From contig NZ_BPFA01000025.1 in the NCBI RefSeq assembly GCF_019655055.1, positions 1 through 64,000 on the forward strand: DNA of 64,000 bases, given 5' to 3'. The notes beneath the pieces were generated by a model, which was not told the DNA's origin, did no database searches, and saw only the letters and a list, made by a program, of their open reading frames with translations. The stretch is from Shewanella sp. MBTL60-112-B2 (GTDB lineage: Bacteria > Pseudomonadota > Gammaproteobacteria > Enterobacterales > Shewanellaceae). Each line of letters opens with the position of its first letter. The stretch's first letter is position 1. Shown one piece after another: positions 16,870-26,419 of this stretch. The position numbers and the translations under genes were made by a program.

Positions 16870-17898
16870 TTATATCTCAGAACGTTCACGAGCACGGCCC
16901 TTATGGGTCACGAGCTGCAACTCTGTCTTAACCGTTTCTGGTCTTGGAATTTTTTCGCAAATTTTTAATGCTAGGTTATCTTTGGCTTTCCCCATCTTAC
17001 AACGGTAAGTAGGTAAGTCTTCAACCTTCAAGATAATGTGCTCAGGAAGCTCTACAGGGATCACATCCCCAGCTTTAAACTCGAGTACTTCTCTTAGGGT
17101 TAACTTGTGCTCGACTATCGTGGCATCGATCCCCACATCAACATCCATGATCTCATCACGTAGTGCCTGAGACCAACGCATATCGGTATCTTGAGTATCA
17201 CTTTGTACACCCGCATCTAGCAGTTCTCGGATCGGCTCAATCATGGAGTACGGCATGGTGATATGAAAATCACCACCACCGCCATCGACTTCAATATGGA
17301 ATGAGCTCACCACGACCACTTCTGTAGGGCTAACAATATTGGCCATTGCCGGGTTAACTTCAGAGTCTAGGTAGTCGAACTGAACTTCCATCACTGGTGC
17401 CCAGGCTTCTTTATAGTCTTCGAAAATAATTTTTAATAGCAGCTGCACAATACGACGTTCAGTCGGGGTAAATTCACGCCCCTCGATCTTGGCATGAAAA
17501 CGACCGTCACCACCGAAGAAGTTATCCACCAAGATAAATACTAAGCGCGCTTCCATGGTGATTAACGCGGTACCTTTTAGTGGGCTAAAGCGCACCATGT
17601 TCAGACTGGTCGGTACAAACAAGGTATGTACGTACTCACCAAACTTAAGCATTTGTACGCCGTTAATTGACACTTCTGCGGCGCGGCGCATCATATTGAA
17701 CATGCTGATCCGCAAGTGGCGAGCAAAACGCTCATTGACGATCTCAAGCGTTGGCATACGACCACGTACGATTCTGTCTTGAGACGAGAAATCATAAGAA
17801 CGGGCGTCAAGCTCATTGTCGTCAATAATGTCCTCTTCGACATCATCGACTCCATGGAGCAGTGCATCAATTTCGTCTTGGCTTAATAAATCACTCAC
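16870..17898 (-). CDS. fliM: FliM, C-ring switch protein binding CheY-P
   Basis: 342 aa. The N-terminal peptide LLSQDEIDALLHGVDD is the CheY-P docking site. A linker then leads to the CheC-like middle domain (about 45-230), which contains GGGG-rich DGGGGDF and the FliG-contact region. The C-terminal SpoA domain (about 250-330) pairs with FliN. CheY-P binding to FliM changes the direction of rotation. The gene lies 68 bp after fliL in the fliK-to-flhB series. Confidence 0.98.
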   Translation of the reverse strand: MSDLLSQDEIDALLHGVDDVEEDIIDDNELDARSYDFSSQDRIVRGRMPTLEIVNERFARHLRISMFNMMRRAAEVSINGVQMLKFGEYVHTLFVPTSLNMVRFSPLKGTALITMEARLVFILVDNFFGGDGRFHAKIEGREFTPTERRIVQLLLKIIFEDYKEAWAPVMEVQFDYLDSEVNPAMANIVSPTEVVVVSSFHIEVDGGGGDFHITMPYSMIEPIRELLDAGVQSDTQDTDMRWSQALRDEIMDVDVGIDATIVEHKLTLREVLEFKAGDVIPVELPEHIILKVEDLPTYRCKMGKAKDNLALKICEKIPRPETVKTELQLVTHKGRARERSEI

Positions 17899-17966
17899 GA
17901 TATCGCCTTCATTTTAAAATAATCGCTTTTATTACAGCAAATAACCTCTAGTAAAAACTAAATGCG

Positions 17967-18485
17967 TTACTGCATAACAAAGCCGGTAAACAATACTTTC
18001 TCAACCACTGTACGACCCGTTACAGGTTGCAGGGTATTTTGCACATTGCGCAGCGCTAACTGGCGTAATTCATCTTTTCCCGCCGGTGAGCTTAACTTTT
18101 GAATATCTGACCCACTAAAAGTGGTCAATAGTGCATCTTCAATAAGCGGGATATGCTTTCTAATCAAAGTATCGTCGTCGTTACCGCGAACCATCAACTG
18201 AACTTTAATCTCGACTAAGCGGGTGCGGCCGTTATCCGACAGGTTGAATAGGAAAGGCCTTGGCATCGCTGCATAATAGGCTTCCCCAGTTCTAGCAGCT
18301 TGCTCAGTTACTGTCCCTGTTGCAGTGTTCTCAGCCTCTGAAGTTTGTTCTGTTGCCAACAACATCCACACAGTCGCTGCAATTGCAATCAGCAGTACTA
18401 CACCGCCCACACCGAACATAATCAGTTTCTGTTTACTTTTTGGTTTGACGCTGTCTTCTAACTCTAAAGCCGCTTCTTCTGCCAT
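17967..18485 (-). CDS. fliL: FliL, stator-associated basal-body protein
   Basis: 172 aa. A cytoplasmic start is followed by one transmembrane segment (about 20-43, LIMFGVGGVVLLIAIAATVWMLLA) and a periplasmic stomatin-like domain (about 75-172), ending FTGFVMQ. In Vibrio, FliL rings surround stator units and support torque at high load. The stator genes are not in the window. It follows fliK by 86 bp. Confidence 0.95.
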   Translation of the reverse strand: MAEEAALELEDSVKPKSKQKLIMFGVGGVVLLIAIAATVWMLLATEQTSEAENTATGTVTEQAARTGEAYYAAMPRPFLFNLSDNGRTRLVEIKVQLMVRGNDDDTLIRKHIPLIEDALLTTFSGSDIQKLSSPAGKDELRQLALRNVQNTLQPVTGRTVVEKVLFTGFVMQ

Positions 18486-18571
18486 GTTTCTTCCCTAACT
18501 GGAGCACTAAATCCGCTAAGCACTCTTTGCAATATACTCGTGCTCTATTCTATGTACTATAGGTTACCTGC

Positions 18572-20182
18572 TTATGCATAATAATCTATACCTGAAGCCG
18601 AACTTGTTGATAGATTTGACCTTGTCAGCATCTCTTCTGCCGATATTTCATCCGTTTCAGTCGCTGTTCTGCCATTTCCAGTACCAGAACCCTGATCACC
18701 TTGGCCGTTTCTTCCGTCACCTTGAGACACTTGACCGTCGGTGAGCTGCATACCTTGCTCGGCTAACATTTCTCGTAATCTTGGCATTGCTTGTTCAACA
18801 AGTTCGCGTGTCTGATGCTGGCTCACCTGAAATTGCACCTGTGTGGTATCACCTTGAACTTGGATGCGCACCATCATCTGTCCTAACTCTGGTGGATCTA
18901 ACCGAATTTCGGCTTGCTGAATACCGTTACTAACCATAGTGATCAGCTGCTGATTCATCACAGGTGCAAATCGCTGGATCATCTGCTGCATTTGCGGCGC
19001 TTGTTCAGCACCTTGTTTTAGTGACAAATTAAACTGAGGTAACTCCTGGCGACTAGCTGGCGCTTGCTGCTGTAAAGCTTGACTCTGTAAACCAGCAAAG
19101 GATTTAAGCTCAGAAGTGCTCTCTTCGCTCACTCCGGCAAGATTAGCTTCAAGCCCGGCACTAATTGCCGTGGTACGAACCGATAACTCTGCGCCTTTAA
19201 GCTGCTCTAGCGAAGTTGCAGTGTTAGCTGTAATAGCGGCAGAATTCGCGCCATCTGCAGCTTGAGTCGATTTAGCTTGATCGCTATTCACATTACTTGG
19301 TGATATTTGCCCTGCAACCTCTTTGCCGAAAATGTCGCGACCAGTATTAGTGCCCTTTACATCGATGCTATTAAGTCCTTTAGAGTCTGTCACGGCGCTG
19401 CCCATTAAAGATTTTTCAGCTGCCAAAGCAAGCTCATCAGGAGCCCCATCTCCAGCTGTTGCCGCTGGATTAATCTGCATAGAAGAAACTGCCACGAATT
19501 CTGACTTTAAGGTGCCATTGGCATCGAGCATTTGGCCTTGCTGTAGCAGAGTGTTAAGTTCTGCAGATGACAGCTGACTCAGCTCTTGCTCTGAAAGATC
19601 CGTTTGCTGACTTAGTGCAAAAAGCGCTTCTTCTGACAGCTGGTTAGCAATTAAGTCATCAGCGCCTAACGCTTGCTCAAGCGCTTCTGTTGCCAGCGAC
19701 TCATCTGATAACGGCAAATCTTCGCCGTTAGTGGCAAACTGTGAATCCCCGCCGAAATTGTTAGCTAAATTAATCTGTGCAAATACTTGGCTTACGTCGT
19801 CTGCGCCTTCATCACTTGAACTTTTATCAGCAAATCCTTGAACATTGCGCCCCTGCTCTTGAGTAGACGCGGCTTGATCTTGTCTATCGACTCGCTCGCC
19901 TTTATCTGACGAATTAGCACTAGTCGATTGATTTTCAGTTTGTTGCTTGGCATTTGCCTCGGCATTTCTTTGATTATTAAGAGCCTGCCTCTGGTTATCA
20001 AGATCTTGTCTCTGCTTATCAATAGCCTGTTTATCACGAGCTTGGCTTGCCGCTTTTTCTAACGCGGCAGTAAAACTATCCCCTTCGGAATTAGTCTTAG
20101 GTTCGGTGGACTGACTCTGACGTTCAGCAACCTGTCTATTCGAATCAGGGCTACTGAGTAAAACATTGGTCACCTGCTGCAT
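18572..20182 (-). CDS. fliK: FliK, hook-length control protein
   Basis: 536 aa from the ATG opening MQQVTNVL, chosen because GGAG lies 5 nt upstream and because the sigma-54 promoter at 20268-20283 would start RNA near 20256. ATGs at 20200 and 20245 are possible. The N-terminal three quarters are Gln/Ser/Asp-rich and repetitive (DKQ-RQDLDNQRQALNNQR region), as expected for the secreted ruler. The C-terminal FliK domain (about 400-490) contains QQAEIRLDPPELGQMMVRI. FliK measures hook length during export and triggers the FlhB switch. Confidence 0.93.
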   Translation of the reverse strand: MQQVTNVLLSSPDSNRQVAERQSQSTEPKTNSEGDSFTAALEKAASQARDKQAIDKQRQDLDNQRQALNNQRNAEANAKQQTENQSTSANSSDKGERVDRQDQAASTQEQGRNVQGFADKSSSDEGADDVSQVFAQINLANNFGGDSQFATNGEDLPLSDESLATEALEQALGADDLIANQLSEEALFALSQQTDLSEQELSQLSSAELNTLLQQGQMLDANGTLKSEFVAVSSMQINPAATAGDGAPDELALAAEKSLMGSAVTDSKGLNSIDVKGTNTGRDIFGKEVAGQISPSNVNSDQAKSTQAADGANSAAITANTATSLEQLKGAELSVRTTAISAGLEANLAGVSEESTSELKSFAGLQSQALQQQAPASRQELPQFNLSLKQGAEQAPQMQQMIQRFAPVMNQQLITMVSNGIQQAEIRLDPPELGQMMVRIQVQGDTTQVQFQVSQHQTRELVEQAMPRLREMLAEQGMQLTDGQVSQGDGRNGQGDQGSGTGNGRTATETDEISAEEMLTRSNLSTSSASGIDYYA

Positions 20183-20267
20183 TCCATCTCCATTACTCAT
20201 CAATAAACACTCGGCAACTCTACCAAATGTCAAAATACCGCTCAATTAGGCTAATCAATAATGTAAC

Positions 20268-20283
20268 TGCAATAATAATGCCA
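20268..20283 (-). promoter_or_regulatory. Sigma-54 promoter of the fliK-to-flhB unit
   Basis: TGGCAT-TATTA-TTGCA on the minus strand fits the -24/-12 consensus TGGCAC-N5-TTGCW at all but one position, with the invariant GG and GC 10 nt apart. It is 86 bp upstream of the preferred fliK start and implies that fliK opens its own operon. Confidence 0.85.
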
Positions 20284-20339
20284 AAAGTCGGCTTATTAGG
20301 AACCTTAGGTCTAACGCCAATCAGCATTACTAGAGTGGT

Positions 20340-20361
20340 GGGGGGGTAGGGTAAAGGGGGG
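20340..20361 (+). other. G-rich tract, possible G-quadruplex, between fliJ and fliK
   Basis: Plus-strand runs of G7, G3 and G6 separated by TA and TAAA supply four or more G3 tracts within 22 nt. The tract lies about 57 bp upstream of the fliK sigma-54 element, and the transcribed RNA would carry the C-rich strand. It could form a DNA quadruplex or i-motif, or simply be a slippage-prone tract. Confidence 0.5.
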
Positions 20362-20420
20362 TGTTGAAAGTGCTGGAAACTAACTTGTTACGTTAGTTCA
20401 AGCTCTGAACTGATAAATGA

Positions 20421-20867
20421 TTAACGCTGCCTTTTGCGATAAAACTGCTGGGACGCAAACTCGTCAACCATCTTTTGCTCGGCGCGTAACTCGGCGAGCT
20501 TCGCCTTTTCGGCTTTATTGGCTAATAACAACTCCACCGCTTTGCGCTTCTGTTGCTTTTCTTGCCAATATACCTGCCGGTGCTGACGCTGGTTATCAGC
20601 CTCTTGTACGGTGTTGACCTGCTGAATAATCGCGGTATCGATTTGACGCACAAATTGATGAAACTGATGATAGTGGCTGGCGCTGATACTTTGTCCCTGT
20701 TGCTGCTCCATCTGCTTCATATAATCGAGACGATAGTTTTGCAGTGCGTCTAACTGATTTTGTCGTCTTTGCAGTTCAAGCTGCGCCGAACGAAGTTGTA
20801 ACGACGCCTGCTCTTCTGCATCTTCTGCAAGCTTTAACACCATTAATAGGGGCTCAGCTCTAGCCAT
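20421..20867 (-). CDS. fliJ: FliJ, export-apparatus stalk protein
   Basis: 148 aa, almost entirely a charged Gln/Glu/Arg-rich antiparallel coiled coil, the fold of FliJ. FliJ inserts into the FliI hexamer like the gamma subunit of F1-ATPase and links it to FlhA. It is the last gene of the fliE-F-G-H-I-J series and is followed by a 238-bp gap with the fliK promoter. Confidence 0.93.
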   Translation of the reverse strand: MARAEPLLMVLKLAEDAEEQASLQLRSAQLELQRRQNQLDALQNYRLDYMKQMEQQQGQSISASHYHQFHQFVRQIDTAIIQQVNTVQEADNQRQHRQVYWQEKQQKRKAVELLLANKAEKAKLAELRAEQKMVDEFASQQFYRKRQR

Positions 20868-20951
20868 GATTAGTGGTCCCGTGAGTTAGTGCTATAGGTA
20901 ATATGCCTATACAAAATTTGGCTAAGCTAAATTTGGCTAAGCTAAATGTAA

Positions 20952-22292
20952 TTAAGCTTGGCATTGGGCCCCTAATTGACTCAGCATCAAGGTGCTACTG
21001 TCAAAGGTAACGGAGTCTTTCATTGTCTGCCTTAAAAAGGCATTCATCGCGGGCTGTAAGCGGATAGCATTGTCGATACGCGGATCGCTACCTTGGCTAT
21101 AGGCCCCAATGGAGATCAAGTCTTTATTTTGTTGGTAAAGAGAGTAAACCTGCTTAACTTTACGCATCGCTTCAAGATGATCAGGGCTAATCACCATAGG
21201 CGCTACACGGCTGATAGAAGCTTCGATATCGATGGCAGGATAATGACCCGAATCGGCAAGACTTCGTGACAACACAATATGACCATCAAGAATTGCTCTT
21301 GAGGCGTCGGCGATAGGATCTTGCAAATCATCGCCTTCGGTTAATACGGTATAAAACGCAGTAATTGAACCTTGTTTGCCACCGCCGTTACCTGCTCGCT
21401 CCACCAACTTAGGCAACTTGGCAAACACCGATGGCGGATAACCTTTAGTTGCTGGCGGCTCACCGACAGCCAAGGCTATTTCACGCTGCGCCTGAGCATA
21501 GCGGGTTAAACTATCCATAAGTAGCAGTACGCTATAGCCTAAGTCGCGAAAATACTCGGCAATTCGGGTCGACGTTTCGCAGGCGCGAAGACGCATCAAA
21601 GGCGAAGTATCGGCTGGTGCCGCGACCACGACAGACCGCGCTCGCCCTTCAGGCCCTAAAATCTCTTCAATAAACTCTTTTACTTCTCGGCCACGTTCAC
21701 CCACAAGCCCCACAACAATAATGTCAGCCGTGGTGCCTCTAGTCATCATCCCCAGCAGCACACTCTTACCAACGCCAGAACCTGCGAATAATCCCATACG
21801 CTGTCCCTTACCCACGGTGAGCATAGAGTTGATAGCTCTTACGCCCACATCTAATGGCTCACTAATGGCACGTCTTGATAGAGGGTTAATGGCGGGCGCG
21901 TGGCTAGAAGCTTTTTGATCTGTCTTTAAATTTCCTAAACCATCGATAGGCAAACCACTGCCATCAAGCACTCGACCCAGTAGTGATAAACCAACGTTTA
22001 AACCTGATTGTTCACCTAGCGGTGTTACCTTGGCGCCAGGGAGTACCCCGCGTAGCTCTTCAATCGGCATAAGGTAGAGCAACTCATCATCAAAACCTAT
22101 GACCTCGGCAATGAGGTCGCCAGACATGGTTTCGATTGCGCACAGGCTACCAATAGCTGCTCGGCAGCCTGTTGCTTCTAAGGTCAAGCCCACCACTCGC
22201 ACCAGTTGACCACTGGCCTCAACTAGAAATGGATGCACTTTTTGCTGGTGTTGGGCCAGCTTATTACGGAGTTGGTGCTGACGAGTCGGCAT
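20952..22292 (-). CDS. fliI: FliI, flagellar export ATPase
   Basis: 446 aa from the ATG opening MPTRQHQ, which has AAGGTGAG just upstream; an ATG six codons earlier has no ribosome-binding site. Walker A is GLFAGSGVGKSVLL, Walker B is VLLLMDSLTRYAQAQREIALAVGE, and the family motif SLADSGHYPAIDIEASISR follows. FliI hexamerises and, with FliH and FliJ, delivers substrates to the gate. It overlaps fliH by 29 bp and is 84 bp upstream of fliJ. Confidence 0.98.
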   Translation of the reverse strand: MPTRQHQLRNKLAQHQQKVHPFLVEASGQLVRVVGLTLEATGCRAAIGSLCAIETMSGDLIAEVIGFDDELLYLMPIEELRGVLPGAKVTPLGEQSGLNVGLSLLGRVLDGSGLPIDGLGNLKTDQKASSHAPAINPLSRRAISEPLDVGVRAINSMLTVGKGQRMGLFAGSGVGKSVLLGMMTRGTTADIIVVGLVGERGREVKEFIEEILGPEGRARSVVVAAPADTSPLMRLRACETSTRIAEYFRDLGYSVLLLMDSLTRYAQAQREIALAVGEPPATKGYPPSVFAKLPKLVERAGNGGGKQGSITAFYTVLTEGDDLQDPIADASRAILDGHIVLSRSLADSGHYPAIDIEASISRVAPMVISPDHLEAMRKVKQVYSLYQQNKDLISIGAYSQGSDPRIDNAIRLQPAMNAFLRQTMKDSVTFDSSTLMLSQLGAQCQA

Positions 22293-23214
22293 ACTCACCT
22301 TCGATTGCATTTAAAGCCGCTGTGGCTTGGTCATTATCTACTGCGTCATCTTTTGGCTCTATCGTTGCAGCATGCTGCTTAGCTTGCGCCTGCCTTTGTG
22401 CCAACAGTGCATCTTGTTGCTGCTCTTTTAACTGCAACAGATCTTGTTGATGCTTATCTAATTCTAAGAAGACGCTCTGAATACGGGTCTCAACTGTCAT
22501 ATCGATATGACTGCGGCCACTGTCAATAATACAGTCACCCGGTGTTAAGCTTGGATCGGCTTCAATTTCCCAGCGGTTTCGCTCTAACTGAGCCTGAGAG
22601 TAGAGCTCTGAGATCAGCATCTCATCACTCGGTGTGACTCGAATATTTATCTTCTGCTCTTTTATTGGCAAGGAGTCAACGCCCTGACGCAGCGCCGCCA
22701 AAATATGCTCGGGATAAGTTTTTAGCTCATGACCAATTACGGCCTTTGCCAACACCATTGAGGTATTGAGCAGTTCTTTTTCGATTTCGGTATCTAATAT
22801 AGATAAAGGCGCTTCAAACTGGCTCAAAAGAGCTTCAAAACGTTGCAACATCTCAGCAGCCGCTTGTAACCCCTCCTGATAACCTTGTTGCTGACCTTGG
22901 CTGAAGCCTTCAGAGTGCCCTTGCTCAAGCCCCTCTAATCGGCCTTTTTCTAAGCCTTCGTTATGCCCTTTCTCTTGCCCTTCGGCAAAGCCTTCTTGCT
23001 CTGCATGAGCGCGAATATCTTCAATCTCGCTTAAGGTTGGCGGCAGTATAGACTCAACTTCAGCTAGCTCCTCGGCCTGCAATTGTAAGCTGTGACGACC
23101 GAACATATTCAGTGATGAGGGAGCCTGCTCTTTGCGGATCTCCGGTAGTTCCCAGTGTTCAAATTCGTCGCTAGTATTGATACTCGCGCCTTGAGGCTTT
23201 TTAGGATCCGTCAT
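22264..23214 (-). CDS. fliH: FliH, regulator of the export ATPase
   Basis: 316 aa. After about 75 variable residues comes a run of GxxxG repeats (glycines spaced four residues apart across EGFAEGQEKGHNEGLEKGR and the following 25 residues) that forms the helical stalk. The C-terminal domain (about 150-260) binds FliI. The Gln/Ala-rich tail after about 270 is longer than usual. FliH inhibits FliI until docking and ties it to FliN. Its start abuts the fliG stop and its end overlaps fliI. Confidence 0.94.
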   Translation of the reverse strand: MTDPKKPQGASINTSDEFEHWELPEIRKEQAPSSLNMFGRHSLQLQAEELAEVESILPPTLSEIEDIRAHAEQEGFAEGQEKGHNEGLEKGRLEGLEQGHSEGFSQGQQQGYQEGLQAAAEMLQRFEALLSQFEAPLSILDTEIEKELLNTSMVLAKAVIGHELKTYPEHILAALRQGVDSLPIKEQKINIRVTPSDEMLISELYSQAQLERNRWEIEADPSLTPGDCIIDSGRSHIDMTVETRIQSVFLELDKHQQDLLQLKEQQQDALLAQRQAQAKQHAATIEPKDDAVDNDQATAALNAIEGEYADSSAPTP

Positions 23215-24263
23215 TATAGAAACTCTTCACCGCCTCCGCCGCCAAGCATGATCTCTCCACTATCACTCAAGCGACGTGCAATAGATAAGATCTCTTTCTG
23301 AGCGACTTCAACTTCACTAATTCTAATGGGCCCCATAGCTTCTAAATCATCTCTTAGTAACTCTGCAGCGCGCTTAGACATATTGCTGAGGAGCTTCTCT
23401 TTGAGCTGATCATCCGCACCTTTCAGCGCCTTCATCAACACGTCTTGCTGCACTTCACGCAGTAGAACCTGAATCCCCATATCATCAACCTCACTGAGGT
23501 TCTCGAATACAAACATCAAGTCTTGGATCTGTTGCGCCATCTCTTCATCAGATTCACGCATCGTCTCCATCAAGTGACTCTCTACTCCGGTATCGAGATA
23601 ATTCATGATATTTGCCGCAGCTTTCAAGCCACCCATTTTCGCAGCCTGAGCACCACCTTGTCCGGCGAACTGTTTCTCCATGATATCGTTAAGTTCTTGC
23701 AATGCTGCCGGCTGCACCTCTTCAAGGTTAGCAATTCGCATCATCAGGTCTAAACGGGTATTTTCTGGGAACTGGCCAAAGATTTCCGCGGCCTGATCGG
23801 GTTCTAGATAAGACAGTACGATAGTTTGAATTTGCGGATGTTCATTTTGAATAATCGTCGCCACCTGACGTGCGTCCATCCACTTCAGTGAGTCCAGACC
23901 TTTAGCGCCTCCACCCATGATGATCTGTTCAATCAGGTTACCGGCTTTGTCTTCACCTAATGCTGCTGTTAGCGCTTTACGAACAAACTCTTCACTGTTA
24001 AAACCGATGGAAGAGTATTTTTGAATTTCATCGAGAAACAGCTTATGAACGCCAATAACTTTCTCTTGACCAAAATCTTGCATCGCCGCCATCGCCATAC
24101 CGACTTTCTGCACTTGTTTAGGCTCAAGGTGCTTTAAGATAGACGCTGCGTCACTCTCACTCAGGCTTAATAACAAAATTGCGGTTTTTTCGATGCCACT
24201 TAAATCACTTGTCTTTAAGGCCGTCGCTTCGGGCTTAGCTTCTACATTAGTATTATTTGTCAT
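23214..24263 (-). CDS. fliG: FliG, rotor protein of the C ring
   Basis: 349 aa from the ATG at 24263; a TTG two codons earlier is possible. The N-terminal domain (about 15-105) binds FliF. The middle domain has the EHPQTQ-like segment NEHPQIQTIVLSYL, and the C-terminal torque domain contains the charged helix (AAELLRDDLEAMGPIRISEVEVAQ) that contacts stators. It overlaps the fliF 3' end, which is the usual coupling. The Gly-rich end (LGGGGGEEFL) is common in Vibrio and Shewanella. Confidence 0.98.
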   Translation of the reverse strand: MTNNTNVEAKPEATALKTSDLSGIEKTAILLLSLSESDAASILKHLEPKQVQKVGMAMAAMQDFGQEKVIGVHKLFLDEIQKYSSIGFNSEEFVRKALTAALGEDKAGNLIEQIIMGGGAKGLDSLKWMDARQVATIIQNEHPQIQTIVLSYLEPDQAAEIFGQFPENTRLDLMMRIANLEEVQPAALQELNDIMEKQFAGQGGAQAAKMGGLKAAANIMNYLDTGVESHLMETMRESDEEMAQQIQDLMFVFENLSEVDDMGIQVLLREVQQDVLMKALKGADDQLKEKLLSNMSKRAAELLRDDLEAMGPIRISEVEVAQKEILSIARRLSDSGEIMLGGGGGEEFL

Positions 24264-25965
24264 CTTCAAGTAACCAGTTTTTCACGACTTGCGTCGATAG
24301 TTCAGGCTCGTTAGCCACTAGTGCACGAATCGCCTTAATCATGTCATCGTCTTTATGCAAGTTAGGGATCAATATTGAGCCATCATCGGCATAACTGTAT
24401 TCGGCTTCAGGGCGTTGCAGCATGCCTAAGGTATCGGCTGCATACTGATCTTCAATTTCAGCTAGCTCACCACCGGTTTGTGGATCATCCGGCATTTTGA
24501 CGCTATCAGGATAAACCAGTTTTTTCAGCATTGGGCGAACGACTGCAAGGATCAACACCAATATGACTAGCGCGCCAAGCACTAACTTTACTGCTCGCCA
24601 GAACCAAGGCTGTTCCCACATCTCTTGCGCTGGCGCATCTTCAATAAGCTGATCCATAAATGGCACGCTAACAACTTCAATAATATCACCGCGCTGAGTA
24701 TTAAAGCCCACTGCGCCTTCGAGTAATCTACGAATATTGGCCAGCTCTTGCTCTGTGCGTGGTACACGGTTGACGCTACCATCCTCCGATACAGGGCCAT
24801 TTTTAAAATCAACTGCAACTGATACGCTCACGCGTCTTAGAGTACCCACTTGCTGACGCGTGTGGCTAATCGTAGTGTTAAGCTCGAAGTTGCGGGTGGC
24901 TTCTTTATGCGTCGTTCCCGATGCTAACTTGGTACTTTCTTCAGCCCCTACCTCTTGCGGAATGTCGGATTCCATAGGAGGTTGATTAGACAGTGCGCCA
25001 GGAATGCCGCCACTTGTTCCACCAGAAGAGTTATTCTCAACTACCATCTCGCTTCTTAGCGCAGGTAAGTCTGGGTTATAGCGCTTTGCTGTTTGCTCTA
25101 CGGCGGTAAAATCCATGCTGACATCGACCTGAGAAGTAAAATTCTCAGGGCCTAGAATAGGCATAAGAATCGACTCAACTTTGGTGCGGTATTCAGACTC
25201 TTTTTGCTGGACGATTTCAAGCTCGCGGCGGGCGATGGCAGAAGCGCCATCTTGGGTACCAGAATTTAACAGGCGGCCATTAGCATCGGTGACAGTAACC
25301 TTGTTCGGCTCGAGATTATGTACTGCAGAGGCAACGATATCGACAATTGAGTCGACTTCTTCCTGACTTAAACCACTACGACGAGTACTTACCACGACGG
25401 TAGCACTTGGCTTAGAGCGGTTGCGAGCAAACACGTTTTCTCTGGGTAAGGCTAAAATTACTTTTGCACGAGTGACACTCTTTAACTCTTCAATGACGCG
25501 GGCAAGATTTTGCTCTTGGCTGTGCTTGAGGCGTGCCTGCTCCATGCGCTGACTCACACCAAAACCACTGTCTTTATTTAAAAAGTCGTTATTCGCTTCT
25601 TGGTTATCTAGCCCTTCTCGGCTCAATAACATCTTCACATCTTGAAATTTATCTTCAGGAACCTTGACTACATCACCTTGAATTTCGTACTTAACCTGAT
25701 TTTTATCTAGTGCATCCAACACTTGCACCATTTCTGCGGTGCTCATCTGTCCTAGAGGTCGATATTCAGGCTCTTGCGCCCAAATCATGACAAAAACAGC
25801 CACGGCTAAACAGATAGCAAGCGCCAAAATCATCGTCACTTGACGCAACATATCGACGCTGCCAAGCGAACCCATAATGCCAGGCTTATGCTCCTCTTGG
25901 ACACCTGATGTTTGTGGACTCGATGCTAAACCTGAGCCTGTTCCTACGACCATTTCTGTACTCAC
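24253..25965 (-). CDS. fliF: FliF, MS-ring protein
   Basis: 570 aa. Transmembrane helices lie at about 43-63 and 458-479. Between them are the periplasmic ring-building domains (YscJ/FliF type) with signature VILALPRENVF and a disordered insertion rich in Ser/Gly/Pro. The C-terminal cytoplasmic tail (about 540-570) binds FliG. FliF is the first structure laid down and is recruited to the pole by FlhF. It is 30 bp downstream of fliE and overlaps fliG. Confidence 0.98.
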   Translation of the reverse strand: MSTEMVVGTGSGLASSPQTSGVQEEHKPGIMGSLGSVDMLRQVTMILALAICLAVAVFVMIWAQEPEYRPLGQMSTAEMVQVLDALDKNQVKYEIQGDVVKVPEDKFQDVKMLLSREGLDNQEANNDFLNKDSGFGVSQRMEQARLKHSQEQNLARVIEELKSVTRAKVILALPRENVFARNRSKPSATVVVSTRRSGLSQEEVDSIVDIVASAVHNLEPNKVTVTDANGRLLNSGTQDGASAIARRELEIVQQKESEYRTKVESILMPILGPENFTSQVDVSMDFTAVEQTAKRYNPDLPALRSEMVVENNSSGGTSGGIPGALSNQPPMESDIPQEVGAEESTKLASGTTHKEATRNFELNTTISHTRQQVGTLRRVSVSVAVDFKNGPVSEDGSVNRVPRTEQELANIRRLLEGAVGFNTQRGDIIEVVSVPFMDQLIEDAPAQEMWEQPWFWRAVKLVLGALVILVLILAVVRPMLKKLVYPDSVKMPDDPQTGGELAEIEDQYAADTLGMLQRPEAEYSYADDGSILIPNLHKDDDMIKAIRALVANEPELSTQVVKNWLLEDDK

Positions 25966-25995
25966 TCTTGTACCCTGCGTTTACGTTAAAAAGGC

Positions 25996-26328
25996 CTAAA
26001 CAGGCATACTCATAATTTCTCTATAAGCTTCAACAAGCTTATTTCGCACTTGTACCGTTGCCTCAAAAGCAACGCTCGATTTTTCTCTGGCGATCACGGT
26101 ATCAGATAACGTCACTGTGGTATCTCCCATATCGAGTCGAGTGGCGAGATTAGCAGCATTTGATTGAAGTTCGCTTACATTTCCAACAGCTTGGGAGAGT
26201 AACTGACTGAAATCACTGCCCGAGGTGTTTTGTACCTGACGCGTGATCCCAGTTTGAATGCTTGAAGTGCCGATTTGACCATTGAGTGACTGCATCTCTT
26301 GCAGTAATGAATTCGCACCAATTTGCAT
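25996..26328 (-). CDS. fliE: FliE, MS-ring to rod adaptor
   Basis: 110 aa from MQIGANSLL, chosen because GGGGAGA lies 6 nt upstream of this ATG; the longer frame would start upstream in the promoter leader. The C-terminal helix with VAFEATVQVRNKLVEAYREIMSM is the FliE signature. FliE joins the MS ring to the rod and is one of the first exported proteins. It opens the fliE-F-G-H-I-J operon, with a clear sigma-54 promoter 53 bp upstream. Confidence 0.95.
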   Translation of the reverse strand: MQIGANSLLQEMQSLNGQIGTSSIQTGITRQVQNTSGSDFSQLLSQAVGNVSELQSNAANLATRLDMGDTTVTLSDTVIAREKSSVAFEATVQVRNKLVEAYREIMSMPV

Positions 26329-26380
26329 AGCTATCTCCCCTGTCGATTTCTTGACGAAAATGTTGATATATCTAGACGAA

Positions 26381-26396
26381 TGCAAATAGCTTGCCA
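26381..26396 (-). promoter_or_regulatory. Sigma-54 promoter of the fliE operon
   Basis: TGGCAA-GCTAT-TTGCA on the minus strand matches TGGCAC-N5-TTGCW at all but one position. Spacing GG-N10-GC is exact. It is 53 bp upstream of the fliE ATG and lies at the edge of a repeat-filled gap. Confidence 0.85.
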
Positions 26397-26419
26397 GTTA
26401 TTCAATGGAAGGTTAAAGC

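Noticed and set aside
16490..17008. 172-codon plus-strand open frame over fliN/fliM
   Set aside because: It is antisense to two certain genes, is Ser/Thr/Ile-rich without any domain, and has no promoter or ribosome-binding site.
26329..26385. Longer N terminus for fliE
   Set aside because: The longer start is upstream of the strong ribosome-binding site and within the predicted leader after the sigma-54 promoter; the added residues do not look like FliE.
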